This document shows positions 34,067 to 42,147 of a stretch of 64,000 bases of DNA, one piece after another. Position 1 is the stretch's first letter. Each line of letters starts with the position of its first letter. The stretch comes from Streptomyces sp. NBC_00572 (GTDB lineage Bacteria; Actinomycetota; Actinomycetes; Streptomycetales; Streptomycetaceae): NCBI RefSeq assembly GCF_026341815.1, contig NZ_JAPENX010000002.1, forward strand, positions 682,001 to 746,000, in the 5' to 3' direction. Position numbers and translations under genes: made by a program. The notes beneath the pieces were generated by a model. It was not told where the DNA came from. It saw only the letters and a list, made by a program, of their open reading frames with translations, and made no database searches.

Positions 34067-35494
34067 ATGTTTGACGTGATCGTTGTCGGCAGCGGTCCGA
34101 CCGGCTTGATGCTGGCCGGCGAACTGCGGCTGCACGGCGTGCACGTGCTCGTACTGGACAAGGAGGCGGAACCGACCCTGCAGTCGCGCGCTCAGGGCCT
34201 GCACGTCCGCAGCATCGAGGTGATGGCCCAGCGCGGTCTGCTCGAACGGTTCCTCGCGCTCGGGAAGCAGGTCACGGCCGGCGGCTTCTTCGCCGGTCTC
34301 GGCACCTCGTGGCCCGACCGGCTCGACACGGCGCATTCGTACGTCCTCGGCATCCCGCAGACCGTCAGCGATCGCCTGCTGGCCGAGCACGCCGTAGAGG
34401 TCGGCGCCGAGATCCGGCGCGGCCGGGAGCTGGTCGGGCTGAACCAGGACGAGGACGGCGTGACCGTCGAACTGGCCGACGGCGAGCAGCTGCGCGCGCG
34501 GTACGTCGTGGGCTGCGACGGTGGCCGGAGCACGGTCCGGAAGCTGCTCGGTGTCGCCTTCCCCGGCGAGCCCTCCCGGGTCGAGACGCTGCTCGGTGCG
34601 ATGGAAGTGAGCGTATCGCCCGAGGAGTTGGCGGAGGTCGTGGCCGAAGTCCGCAAGACCCAGCAGCGGTTCGGGGCCATGCCCATGGGCGACGGGCTCT
34701 ACCGCGTCGTCGTGCCGGCCGAGGGGGTGGCCGAGGACCGTACGGCCCCGCCGTCCCTCGACGAGTTCAAGGAGCAGCTGCGGGCGTTCGCCGGCACGGA
34801 CTTCGGTGTGCACTCGCCGCGCTGGCTGTCCCGCTTCGGCGACGCCACCCGGCAGGCCGAGCGCTACCGGGTCGACCGGGTGTTCCTCGCGGGCGACGCG
34901 GCGCACATCCACCCGCCGACCGGCGGGCAGGGGTTCAACCTCGGTGTCCAGGACGCGTTCAACCTGGGCTGGAAGCTGGCCGCCGCGATCGACGGCTGGG
35001 CACCGGAGGGACTCCTCGACAGCTACCACACCGAGCGGCACCCGGTGGGCGCCGCCGTCCTGGACAACACCCGTGCGCAGATCCAGCTGATGTCGACCGA
35101 GCCGGGCGCCCTGGCGGTGCGCCGACTGCTCGCGGAGCTGGTGGAGTTCGAGAACGTCAACCGGTACCTGATCGAGAAGATCACGGCGATCTCGGTCCGC
35201 TACGACTTCGGCGACGGGCACGAACTCCTGGGCCGGCGGATGCGGGACCTGGAACTGAAGCAGGGGCGCCTCTACGAGCGGATGCACGAGGGCCGCGGAC
35301 TGCTCCTCGACCAGACCGGCCGGCTCTCGGTCGACGGCTGGGCCGACCGGGTCGACCACGTGGTCGACGTGAGCGAGGAACTGGACGTACCCGCAGTGCT
35401 GTTGCGTCCGGACGGCCATGTGGCGTGGGTCGGTGAGGACCAGCAGGACCTGATCGCGCACCTGCCCACGTGGTTCGGCACCGCGAAGGGCTGA
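34067..35494 (+). CDS. rox: Rifampin monooxygenase
   Basis: A 475-residue class A FAD monooxygenase. Dinucleotide motif VVGSGPTGLMLAGELRLHGV is at the N terminus, the DG motif is YVVGCDGGRSTVRKLLGV, and the GD motif is FLAGDAAHIHPPTGGQGFNLGVQDAFNLGWKLA. The body, including SRAQGLHVRSIEVMAQRGLLERF and HEGRGLLLDQTGRLSVDGW, matches what I know of Streptomyces Rox, which hydroxylates the naphthoquinone of rifamycins and leads to ring opening. The RAE-like palindrome upstream supports this over generic aromatic hydroxylases. The ribosome site is weak. Confidence 0.88.
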   Translation: MFDVIVVGSGPTGLMLAGELRLHGVHVLVLDKEAEPTLQSRAQGLHVRSIEVMAQRGLLERFLALGKQVTAGGFFAGLGTSWPDRLDTAHSYVLGIPQTVSDRLLAEHAVEVGAEIRRGRELVGLNQDEDGVTVELADGEQLRARYVVGCDGGRSTVRKLLGVAFPGEPSRVETLLGAMEVSVSPEELAEVVAEVRKTQQRFGAMPMGDGLYRVVVPAEGVAEDRTAPPSLDEFKEQLRAFAGTDFGVHSPRWLSRFGDATRQAERYRVDRVFLAGDAAHIHPPTGGQGFNLGVQDAFNLGWKLAAAIDGWAPEGLLDSYHTERHPVGAAVLDNTRAQIQLMSTEPGALAVRRLLAELVEFENVNRYLIEKITAISVRYDFGDGHELLGRRMRDLELKQGRLYERMHEGRGLLLDQTGRLSVDGWADRVDHVVDVSEELDVPAVLLRPDGHVAWVGEDQQDLIAHLPTWFGTAKG

Positions 35495-35602
35495 GCGGGC
35501 GGAGCGTGCCCGGGACCCCCGGGGAGGCGGGTGAGCCACGCGTGATCAGGTGGCGGCCGGGCCTCCTCGGGGCGCTCCTGCCGAACCCGTTGGGCCGTGG
35601 TC

Positions 35603-35623
35603 GAGGGGGCCTGCGCCCCCCTC
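35603..35623 (+). terminator. Possible terminator of rox
   Basis: GAGGGGGC and GCCCCCCTC form a stem of about 8 bp with one bulged C around CTGC, about 110 bases after the rox stop. No T tail. Confidence 0.35.
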
Positions 35624-35683
35624 CGGGTGCGACGGCCGAGAAGCGACGTCCTCCGGCCGGTGCCACCGGTGCAGAATGGCGGC

Positions 35684-36379
35684 ATGACCTTGAAGATCAC
35701 CCCCGTGCGGGTGTTGCGCACCGGCGAGGTACCGGAGTCGGCCGTGCTGCCCGTCGCCGACGGGACGGTGACGCTCTGGCGGCTGCCGGTGGCGGAGGAT
35801 CCCGGCGCGCCCGCCCTCCTGGACGCCGAGGAACGGCAACGGTGGAAGGCACTGATACGGGAGGACCACCGGACGCGGTACCTCGCCGCGCACGGGGGGT
35901 TGCGGCGGCTGCTCGGGCAGTACCTGGGGATGCGGGCGGACGAGGTCGTGTTCGTCAGGGAGGACTGTCCCCTCTGCGCCGCCCCGCACGGACGGCCGGC
36001 CGTACGGGGCGGCGGGGTTCACTTCTCGCTCTCGCACAGCGAGGACCTGATTCTCGTCGGGCTCGCCGCGACGCCCGTGGGTGTGGACGTCGAGGCGCAT
36101 CCGAAGGCCGAGGTGTCGGCCCTCGTGGCGGACAGCCTGCACCCGCGGGAGCGGGAGGAGTTCGCCCGGCTGCCCCTGGAGGCCCGGCCGGCGGCCTTCG
36201 CCCGGTGCTGGGTACGCAAGGAGGCCTACCTCAAGGGCACGGGAGAAGGGCTGGCCGGCGGGCTCGACCGCACCTACCTGGGACTGGGCCCTGAGCCGGC
36301 CGCGATACCCGGCTGGTCGCTGGCCGACGTGAGCGTCGCGCCCTCCTACGAGGCGGCCGTCGCCGTCGCACAGCAGTGA
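35684..36379 (+). CDS. 4'-phosphopantetheinyl transferase
   Basis: A 231-residue Sfp-type enzyme that moves the phosphopantetheine arm from coenzyme A to carrier proteins of polyketide and peptide synthases. Signature motifs VGVDVEAH and WVRKEAYLKGTGEGL are present, with the substrate-side FSLSHSEDLILVG. A Cys cluster (CPLCAAPHGRP) near residue 105 is typical of this group. No carrier-protein gene is near, so it probably serves clusters elsewhere. The ATG at 35684 is the natural start. Confidence 0.93.
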   Translation: MTLKITPVRVLRTGEVPESAVLPVADGTVTLWRLPVAEDPGAPALLDAEERQRWKALIREDHRTRYLAAHGGLRRLLGQYLGMRADEVVFVREDCPLCAAPHGRPAVRGGGVHFSLSHSEDLILVGLAATPVGVDVEAHPKAEVSALVADSLHPREREEFARLPLEARPAAFARCWVRKEAYLKGTGEGLAGGLDRTYLGLGPEPAAIPGWSLADVSVAPSYEAAVAVAQQ

Positions 36380-36490
36380 CCAGAAGCGGCTTCCGCAGGC
36401 CAGACCCCCGGCCGGAGGGCCTCCCGGACGCCGCGGCGCAACACGGCGTCCGAGCCGCGCCGGCCGATCGCCGTGGCGCCTTCCCCGCTT

Positions 36491-36513
36491 GACCTTGACA
36501 CGGTGACAAGGTC
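36491..36513. promoter_or_regulatory. MerR-type operator overlapping a -35
   Basis: A 23-bp dyad with arms GACCTTG and CAAGGTC; ten of eleven base pairs match. TTGACA (36495-36500), a consensus -35, lies inside it. A dyad in the promoter spacer is the hallmark of MerR-regulated promoters. It lies 28 bases before the HEAT-repeat gene whose second gene encodes a MerR protein, so autoregulation is likely. Confidence 0.65.
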
Positions 36514-36540
36514 TTCACTGCGGGCAAGGAGGTGGTCCCG

Positions 36541-37212
36541 ATGACCATGGCGAAACAGGACACGGACGCGACGCGGGCACTCCAGGGCCTTGAGGACGGC
36601 CGCTCGTCGGTGCGGCTGCGGGCGGCACTGGCGGCCGGCACGAACCCGGACCCGCGGTTCGTCGACAAGCTCATCGAGCGCTGCGCGATCGAGCCCGAGT
36701 TCTCGGTGCGCGAGACGCTCACATGGGCGCTCACCCGTCACTCGCCGTCCCTCACGGTCCCGGAGCTTGTCGACGAGGTCCGCTCGGAGCGGACGCAGGC
36801 ACGGAGCCAGGCCTTGCACACGCTGTCCAAGATCGGGGACCGGCGGGCCTGGCCGGCGATCACCAGGACGCTGCTGTCCGACGCCGACGACGAGGTGGCG
36901 CGGAGCGCCTGGCGGGCGGCGGTCGTCCTCGTACCCGAGGGTGAAGAGGCCGCGCTGGCCGGAGTGTTGGCGACGCAGCTCGGTCGCGGCGGGCGGGAGA
37001 CGCAGTTGAGCCTCAGCCGGGCGCTGATCGCGCTCGGCGAGGTGATCCTGACGACGCTGCGCACGGCGGCGACGGATCCCGCGCCTCGTGTGCGTCAGCA
37101 CGCGATCGCGACGGAGCGGCTGTGGCGCGACCCGGATGCGGGATTCGAGTTCGCGGTCGAGGAGGCGAAGCGCGTCGTCGCCCTCGGCGGGAGGGGCCAG
37201 GAGGGCGGCTAG
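36541..37212 (+). CDS. HEAT-repeat protein, partner of the MerR-HEAT regulator
   Basis: A 223-residue protein made of PBS/HEAT-type alpha repeats (SSVRLRAALAAG, FSVRETLTWALTRHS, SQALHTLSKIGDRRAWPAITRTL, EVARSAWRAAVVL). Such stacks bind other proteins. ATG at 36541 has AGGAGG eight bases before it. Three bases separate its stop from the MerR-HEAT gene, so they form one unit behind the dyad. Function is unknown; binding to or modulation of the regulator is a natural guess. Confidence 0.8.
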   Translation: MTMAKQDTDATRALQGLEDGRSSVRLRAALAAGTNPDPRFVDKLIERCAIEPEFSVRETLTWALTRHSPSLTVPELVDEVRSERTQARSQALHTLSKIGDRRAWPAITRTLLSDADDEVARSAWRAAVVLVPEGEEAALAGVLATQLGRGGRETQLSLSRALIALGEVILTTLRTAATDPAPRVRQHAIATERLWRDPDAGFEFAVEEAKRVVALGGRGQEGG

Positions 37213-37215
37213 GGC

Positions 37216-38232
37216 ATGTTGATCGGTGATGTGGCACGGCGGTCGGGGGTCAGCGCCCGCATGCTCCGGCACTACGAGAAGCTCGGACTGGTGCGTCCGA
37301 CGGGCCGTACCGGGGCCGGCTATCGCGAGTACTCCGGCGAGGACATCCGGAGGATCTTCCACATCGAGAGCCTGCGGTCCTTGGGGCTGTCGCTGCGTGA
37401 GGTCGGGTTCGCACTGGACGACCCCGGCTTCACGCCCACGGAGCTCGTCGACGACCTCATCGGCCGGACGCGAGAACGCATCGCGGCCGAGACGGCGCTG
37501 CTCACCCGGCTCCGCCGGATCGGCGCCGCGGAACCGGCCGGCTGGGAGGACGTCCTCCAGACCGTCGCACTCCTCCATGCGCTGGGGTCGGAGAGCGCCG
37601 GGAAGCGGCAGCGCGCGGCCCTGTCCTCGGCGTCCTCGGCCGAAGAGCTACCGGTACCGGTGGAAGCGCTGGTCGAGGCGGCGCTGGGCGAGACGGACCC
37701 GAACGTCGCCGGAGCCCTCCGCTGGGCTCTGGCACGTTCGGGCGACGGCGGCTCGATCGCGCTGCTGGCGGAGGGCCTCGGCTCACCGGTCGCCGACGTG
37801 CGGGAGCGTGCCGTCCGGGCCATCGCCGAGATTCCGGACGACGAGGCAACGGCACTGCTGCGGGTGGCGCTCACGGACACCGACGTCGTGGTCCGCGGGC
37901 GGGCGGCTCTCGCGCTCGGGGTACGCGGGGCGGCCGAGGCCGTTCCGACGCTCATCGACATGGTCGTCGAGGAGACGCATGACGTCGACGCGGCGGACGC
38001 CCTGAGCGCTCTGGCGAGCGGTCCCGAGGAGGCGGACCGGATCGCCACCGGACTCGTCGACCGCCTGGCCCGCAGCACCGCCGAACCGTCCGCACGTCGA
38101 CGGCTGACGCAGGCGCTCGCGGACATCCCTGGCGAGGTGGCGTCCCGCGCCCTCGCGGACCTGACACACGACGAAGACCGCGCAGTCGCGCTCACGGCGG
38201 GCTACATCCTCACACTGCGCGAGGCGCGATAG
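37216..38232 (+). CDS. MerR-family regulator with C-terminal HEAT repeats
   Basis: A 338-residue regulator. Residues 1-70 are a MerR helix-turn-helix and wing (MLIGDVARRSGVSARMLRHYEKLGLVRP, GYREYSGEDIRRIFHIESLRSLGLSL), then the dimerisation helix. From about 140 on there are HEAT repeats (DPNVAGALRWALARSGDG, ADVRERAVRAIAEIPDDEA, VVVRGRAALALGVRGAAEA). The effector region is a protein-binding stack rather than a small-molecule or metal pocket, which suggests control by a protein, perhaps its HEAT partner encoded just upstream. Confidence 0.88.
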   Translation: MLIGDVARRSGVSARMLRHYEKLGLVRPTGRTGAGYREYSGEDIRRIFHIESLRSLGLSLREVGFALDDPGFTPTELVDDLIGRTRERIAAETALLTRLRRIGAAEPAGWEDVLQTVALLHALGSESAGKRQRAALSSASSAEELPVPVEALVEAALGETDPNVAGALRWALARSGDGGSIALLAEGLGSPVADVRERAVRAIAEIPDDEATALLRVALTDTDVVVRGRAALALGVRGAAEAVPTLIDMVVEETHDVDAADALSALASGPEEADRIATGLVDRLARSTAEPSARRRLTQALADIPGEVASRALADLTHDEDRAVALTAGYILTLREAR

Positions 38233-38248
38233 CGGACCCCTCCCCCGC

Positions 38249-39448
38249 CTACTTCGTGACGTCCTTGACGAACACGATGCCGTCGGTGGCCGCCAAGTGA
38301 GCTGGGTCCAGCGGGGAGTAGCCGAACCAAGGGGACACCCGGGGCTCGGGACGGGTGTCGCCGAGGGCGGTGGTCAGGTGGCGGGTGTCGATGACGTAGC
38401 GGTTCTCCGGGAGTGCGTACAGGGTGCCTTCCAGGGTGGTCGGTGGCGGAGTGTCCACTCCCTGGTGGCCGAGGGTGCCGAGGACCGTGGCCAGGAAGGC
38501 GTAGCCCTCGCCCAGACGGGCGTTCACGATCGCGCCGGCGCCCCACCATTCCACCGGCAGGCCGCCCATCCGCATCGTGCTCTTGTTCCGCTGGAGGTGG
38601 CCGTTGTGGGCGTGGGCCAGTGCCGGGGCGCGGTCGGCGACGGCGAGGAGGTTGTCGGCCATCATCTGGTCCCGCAGGCCCACTAGGCGGGTGATGCGGC
38701 TCGGTGAGGTGTCGGCCATCCAGTGGTGGTAGCGCAGGAGGCCGGTGGCGGTGCGCCCGTAGAGACGTGCCCGGTCCCGGTCCTCCCGCGAGCTCGTCGT
38801 GAGCAGGTGCGGGGTCTGCGCGTCGAGCAAGGCCACCAGGTCGTCGGCGATGAGCCGCAGCTTCCCCGCCTCGGCCGACTGCCCCACCGACTGGGACGGG
38901 TCCCTCATGGCAGCGGGATGGGTCCACCGGTCGTCTGCGCCGAGCAGCTCGTCGAGCTCTTCGGCGGTGCAGGGGAACAGCCCCGCGTCCACCCGTGCCG
39001 AGAGGTAGCCGTGGAGTGCGGTGAGGACCTGGCGGGGGCTCGCGGCGCCGGTGATCTCCAGCGGGCCGTCGAATCCCGCGAAGCGGAGCCGGTCGGACGC
39101 GGGGCGGCCCTCGTTGAAGGCGCGCATCCAGCGCACGAGCTCCCGGTTGGCCGCGGACGCGCCCCAACCGTGGCTGAATCCGTGCTCCATGACGTCGTCG
39201 AGGGTGCCGGTGCCCGTGGTGACGTAGTCGTCCACGAGCAGGCCCATGACACAGTCGCTCTCGATCGTGATCGTCCGGTAGCCCTCCTGCTCGACGAGCT
39301 GCCGGAAGAGTTCGTTGCGTACGTCGAGCAGCATGTCCTCGCCGTGGGTGGGCTCGCCCAGGGCGAGCAGCCGCGGCCTGGTCGGGAGCAGCCTCATGAC
39401 GGCGGCTGCCTCGACGGCATGGGCGATGTCTTCGATGTCGGTAGCCAT
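38249..39448 (-). CDS. Erythromycin-esterase-family protein
   Basis: A 399-residue protein of the EreA/EreB-like hydrolase superfamily. It carries the catalytic stretch LLALGEPTHGEDMLLDVRNELFRQL and IESDCVMGLLVDDYV, plus AHAHNGHLQRNKSTMRMG. Family members hydrolyse macrolide lactones or related esters, but many are of unknown substrate. ATG at 39448 (MATDIEDIAH) is preferred because a palindrome lies just upstream. Divergent from a TioE-type regulator, a pairing that suggests drug-responsive control. Confidence 0.87.
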   Translation of the reverse strand: MATDIEDIAHAVEAAAVMRLLPTRPRLLALGEPTHGEDMLLDVRNELFRQLVEQEGYRTITIESDCVMGLLVDDYVTTGTGTLDDVMEHGFSHGWGASAANRELVRWMRAFNEGRPASDRLRFAGFDGPLEITGAASPRQVLTALHGYLSARVDAGLFPCTAEELDELLGADDRWTHPAAMRDPSQSVGQSAEAGKLRLIADDLVALLDAQTPHLLTTSSREDRDRARLYGRTATGLLRYHHWMADTSPSRITRLVGLRDQMMADNLLAVADRAPALAHAHNGHLQRNKSTMRMGGLPVEWWGAGAIVNARLGEGYAFLATVLGTLGHQGVDTPPPTTLEGTLYALPENRYVIDTRHLTTALGDTRPEPRVSPWFGYSPLDPAHLAATDGIVFVKDVTK

Positions 39449-39450
39449 GC

Positions 39451-39470
39451 CTTCAACGGTATCGTTGAAG
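39451..39470. promoter_or_regulatory. Perfect-arm palindrome between esterase and TioE-type regulator
   Basis: CTTCAACGGTATCGTTGAAG: 8-bp perfect arms around GTAT, directly before the esterase start codon. A further TTGAA half-site follows at about 39476. This is a likely operator of the divergent MerR-type regulator. Confidence 0.65.
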
Positions 39471-39506
39471 GCTCGGTTGAAACTTCTGCGTGGTATTGGC
39501 GGAGCC

Positions 39507-40256
39507 ATGGGACGAAACCTTCAAAGCGGTGGTCGGCTCAGGCCGGTCGATCTGGCGCGCGAGCACGGCCTTTCCACGCAGGCGGTCAGGAATTACGAGG
39601 AGGCCGGCATCCTCCCGGCCGCCGCGCGCACGCCCCACGGCTACCGCACCTACACCTCGTTGCACGCGGGCGCGTTGCGCGCGTTCCTCGCCCTGCTGCC
39701 CGGCCACAGCCATCCGACGGCGACGTCGATCATGCGGGCGGTGAACGAGGGCGCGGCGGAGGAGGCGTTCCGCCTCATCGACGAGAGCCATGTGCAGCTC
39801 CTCGACGACCGCCGGACCCTCCAGGCCGTGGAGAACGCGCTCCGCGACCTGACGCCCACCACGGCGTCCGAGCCCGGTGCGGGGTCGGATCCGGCCTTGG
39901 TGTCCGGGCCGGGCGGTACGTTCATCGGGCCGCTGGCGGGGAAGCTCGGCATCCGGCCGGCGACGCTGCGCGCCTGGGAGCGTGCCGGGCTCGTGCGTCC
40001 GCGCCGTGATCCGGTGACCGGGTACCGCGTCTACGACGAGGCGGACGTACGGGACGTACGGCTGGCCCACCAACTCCGGCGCGGCGGCTATCTGTTGGAG
40101 CAGATCGCCCCGCTGATCACCCAGGTGCGGGCGGCCGGCGGGCTGGAGCCGCTGGAGGCCGCACTGGGCGACTGGCGGGGCCGGCTGTCCGCTCGGGGGC
40201 GGGCGATGCTGACCGGGGCGGCCGAGCTGGAGGCGTATCTGCGCGAGCGCGGCTGA
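39507..40256 (+). CDS. TioE-type regulator with two MerR helix-turn-helix domains
   Basis: A 249-residue protein with two complete MerR-like DNA-binding segments. The first is LRPVDLAREHGLSTQAVRNYEEAGILP with GYRTYTSLHAGALRAFLAL. The second is FIGPLAGKLGIRPATLRAWERAGLVRP with GYRVYDEADVRDVRLAHQLRRGG. This tandem arrangement fits TioE-family regulators. The ATG at 39507 starts MGRNLQSGGRLR. Its target is probably the divergent esterase gene through the palindrome between them. Confidence 0.87.
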   Translation: MGRNLQSGGRLRPVDLAREHGLSTQAVRNYEEAGILPAAARTPHGYRTYTSLHAGALRAFLALLPGHSHPTATSIMRAVNEGAAEEAFRLIDESHVQLLDDRRTLQAVENALRDLTPTTASEPGAGSDPALVSGPGGTFIGPLAGKLGIRPATLRAWERAGLVRPRRDPVTGYRVYDEADVRDVRLAHQLRRGGYLLEQIAPLITQVRAAGGLEPLEAALGDWRGRLSARGRAMLTGAAELEAYLRERG

Positions 40257-40306
40257 GACCGCTCCCGCCGACCGAGCAGGAGGAGCGGCAGACGCGGGCG
40301 CCGATT

Positions 40307-41056
40307 TCAGGAGCCGGTCTCCATGCCGCCCTCCGTGGGCGTTCCACCGCCACCACTGCCGCCGTCTCCACCTTGGCCGCCACCACCTCCGTCGCTGTCG
40401 CCTCCGTCGGCGACATAGCGGCGCAGGCCCGCGAGGGTCACTTCCTCCAGGCTGGCCGCGAAGATCCTGCCCGGGCGTGCGGGCACGGGGAGCATCGAGG
40501 GGACGACCAGGACGGTGCAGCCCGCCGCGTCGGCCGAGGCCGCGCCGTCCGGGGAGTCCTCGACGGCCACACAGGCCGCGTCCGGTACGCCGAGGCGCCG
40601 GGCGGCCGCGCGGTACGGGTCCGGGTGCGGCTTCGTCCGTACGGTGTCGTCGGCCGAGAGGGTGAAGGCGAAGGGGACGTGCGCGAGCGCGCCTCCGATC
40701 ACCGAGTCGACCACCGACCGCGGCGATGCGCTCACCAGGGCGAACGGCACTCCTTCCGCCGCGAGTTCGGCCAGGAGTCGCCCCGCGCCGGGGCGCATCG
40801 GCGCGCCTCGGTCGACCCGCTCCTGGAAGGCGGCGGTCAGTGCCGTCGCCACGCCGTCCGCGTCGGCTGTGCCGGTGACGCGTACGAGGTGGGCGGCTGT
40901 GTCCTCGACGGCGCGTCCGACGACCTCGGGTGCGTCGGCGTCCGTCAGCCGGTGGCCGATCCGTGCGGCGATCTCCACCGTGGCGTCCCACCAGAGGACC
41001 TCGGTGTCGACCAGGGTGCCGTCCATGTCGAAGAGGACGGCGGCGAGTTCGGTCAC
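40307..41056 (-). CDS. HAD-superfamily phosphatase with glycine-rich tail
   Basis: A 249-residue haloacid-dehalogenase-like hydrolase. Motif I is FDMDGTLVDTE, motif II VSASPRSVV, Lys is in RTKPHPDPY, and motif III is VAVEDSPDGAASADAAG. This is the sugar-phosphate/phosphoglycolate phosphatase type; phosphonoacetaldehyde hydrolase would show a different motif I (DWAGT). The last 30 residues are almost only Gly, Asp and Ser. GTG at 41056 overlaps the ABC ATPase stop by four bases, so it belongs to that operon and may dephosphorylate the imported compound. Confidence 0.87.
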   Translation of the reverse strand: MTELAAVLFDMDGTLVDTEVLWWDATVEIAARIGHRLTDADAPEVVGRAVEDTAAHLVRVTGTADADGVATALTAAFQERVDRGAPMRPGAGRLLAELAAEGVPFALVSASPRSVVDSVIGGALAHVPFAFTLSADDTVRTKPHPDPYRAAARRLGVPDAACVAVEDSPDGAASADAAGCTVLVVPSMLPVPARPGRIFAASLEEVTLAGLRRYVADGGDSDGGGGGQGGDGGSGGGGTPTEGGMETGS

Positions 41057-42144
41057 CGCTCCGCCCTCGGCGCGACGAGCGCGGGGTGCGGCGCGAGGCC
41101 GAGGGTGACCCGGGAGCCGGGGGCGAGGGTGGTCGCCTCCCGGGACGACAGGTCCGCCTTGACGCGCGTACCGGCGTGGTCGAGGTGGACGCGGGTGACG
41201 GAGCCCAGGAAGGAGGTGGAGACGACGGTCGCGTCGCCGTCGGGCGCCTCGGTGACGGTGACGTTTTCGGGGCGGACCAGGACGTCGACCTCGCGGAGAT
41301 TCGGCGCCTCGCCGTCGACGGGCAGCCGGGTGCCGGCGACCTCGACCTGGCCGGAGTCCGTCAGGACGCCCGGGAGCCGGTTCATGGTGCCGACGAACTC
41401 GGCGACGAACGGGGTCGCCGGGCGGCGGTAGAGCTCGGCCGGGGCGGCGCACTGCTCCAGCCTCCCCGCGTTGAGGACGGCGACGCGGTCCGCCATGGAC
41501 AGCGCCTCCTCCTGGTCGTGGGTGACGAAGACCGTGGTGATGCCGAGGGAGAGCTGGAGGCGGCGGATCTCCTCCCGCAGGCTGAGCCGGACCTTGGCGT
41601 CGAGCGCGGACAGCGGTTCGTCGAGGAGCAGGACGCGGGGCCGCAGGGCGAGCGCCCGGGCCAGCGCCACGCGCTGCTGCTGACCGCCGGACATCTGATG
41701 GGGGTAGCGGTCGCCGTGCTGGGGCAGTCCGACGAGGTCGAGCAACTCGGCGGCGCGGGCACGCCGTTCGGCCGTCCTGACCTTCCGTACGCGCAGGCCG
41801 AAGGCGACGTTGTCGGCGGCGGTCAGGTTGGGGAAGAGGCTGTACGACTGAAAGACCATGCCGGCGTCGCGGCGGTTGGCCGGGACCTGGGTGATGTCGG
41901 CGCCGTCGACGAGGACTTCGCCCGCGTCGGGTCGCTCGAATCCGGCGAGGACGCGGAGCGCGGTGGTCTTGCCGCAGCCCGACGGGCCGAGCAGGGCCAG
42001 GAGTTCGCCGGGTTCGACGGTGAGGTCGAGGCCGTCGAGGGCGGTGGTGCTGCCGAACGTGCGGCGCAGGCCCCGGAATTCGACGCGGGCCCCGCCGACC
42101 GCGACGGGTTCCGTCCGGGCCGCTGTTGCTGTGGACGAGGACAT
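41053..42144 (-). CDS. ABC importer ATPase (phosphonate/polyamine/iron type)
   Basis: A 363-residue ATPase of the PotA/FbpC/PhnT class. Walker A GPSGCGKTTALRVL, Q-loop QSYSLFPNLT, signature MSGGQQQRVALARALAL, Walker B VLLLDEPLSALD, then a C-terminal TOBE-like domain (DVLVRPENVTVTE). Fourth gene of a minus-strand operon with a binding protein, two permeases and a phosphatase; three bases separate it from the permease gene. Confidence 0.93.
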   Translation of the reverse strand: MSSSTATAARTEPVAVGGARVEFRGLRRTFGSTTALDGLDLTVEPGELLALLGPSGCGKTTALRVLAGFERPDAGEVLVDGADITQVPANRRDAGMVFQSYSLFPNLTAADNVAFGLRVRKVRTAERRARAAELLDLVGLPQHGDRYPHQMSGGQQQRVALARALALRPRVLLLDEPLSALDAKVRLSLREEIRRLQLSLGITTVFVTHDQEEALSMADRVAVLNAGRLEQCAAPAELYRRPATPFVAEFVGTMNRLPGVLTDSGQVEVAGTRLPVDGEAPNLREVDVLVRPENVTVTEAPDGDATVVSTSFLGSVTRVHLDHAGTRVKADLSSREATTLAPGSRVTLGLAPHPALVAPRAER

Positions 42145-42147
42145 GGG

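Noticed and set aside
12400..36379. A biosynthetic gene cluster suggested by SARP, FAD monooxygenase and phosphopantetheinyl transferase.
   Set aside because: The genes are far apart, no polyketide, peptide or terpene synthase is present, and the monooxygenase is explained as rox.
40307..41056. Phosphonoacetaldehyde hydrolase (phnX) call for the HAD gene.
   Set aside because: Motif I is DMDGT rather than the DWAGT of phosphonatase, and no 2-aminoethylphosphonate aminotransferase is nearby.
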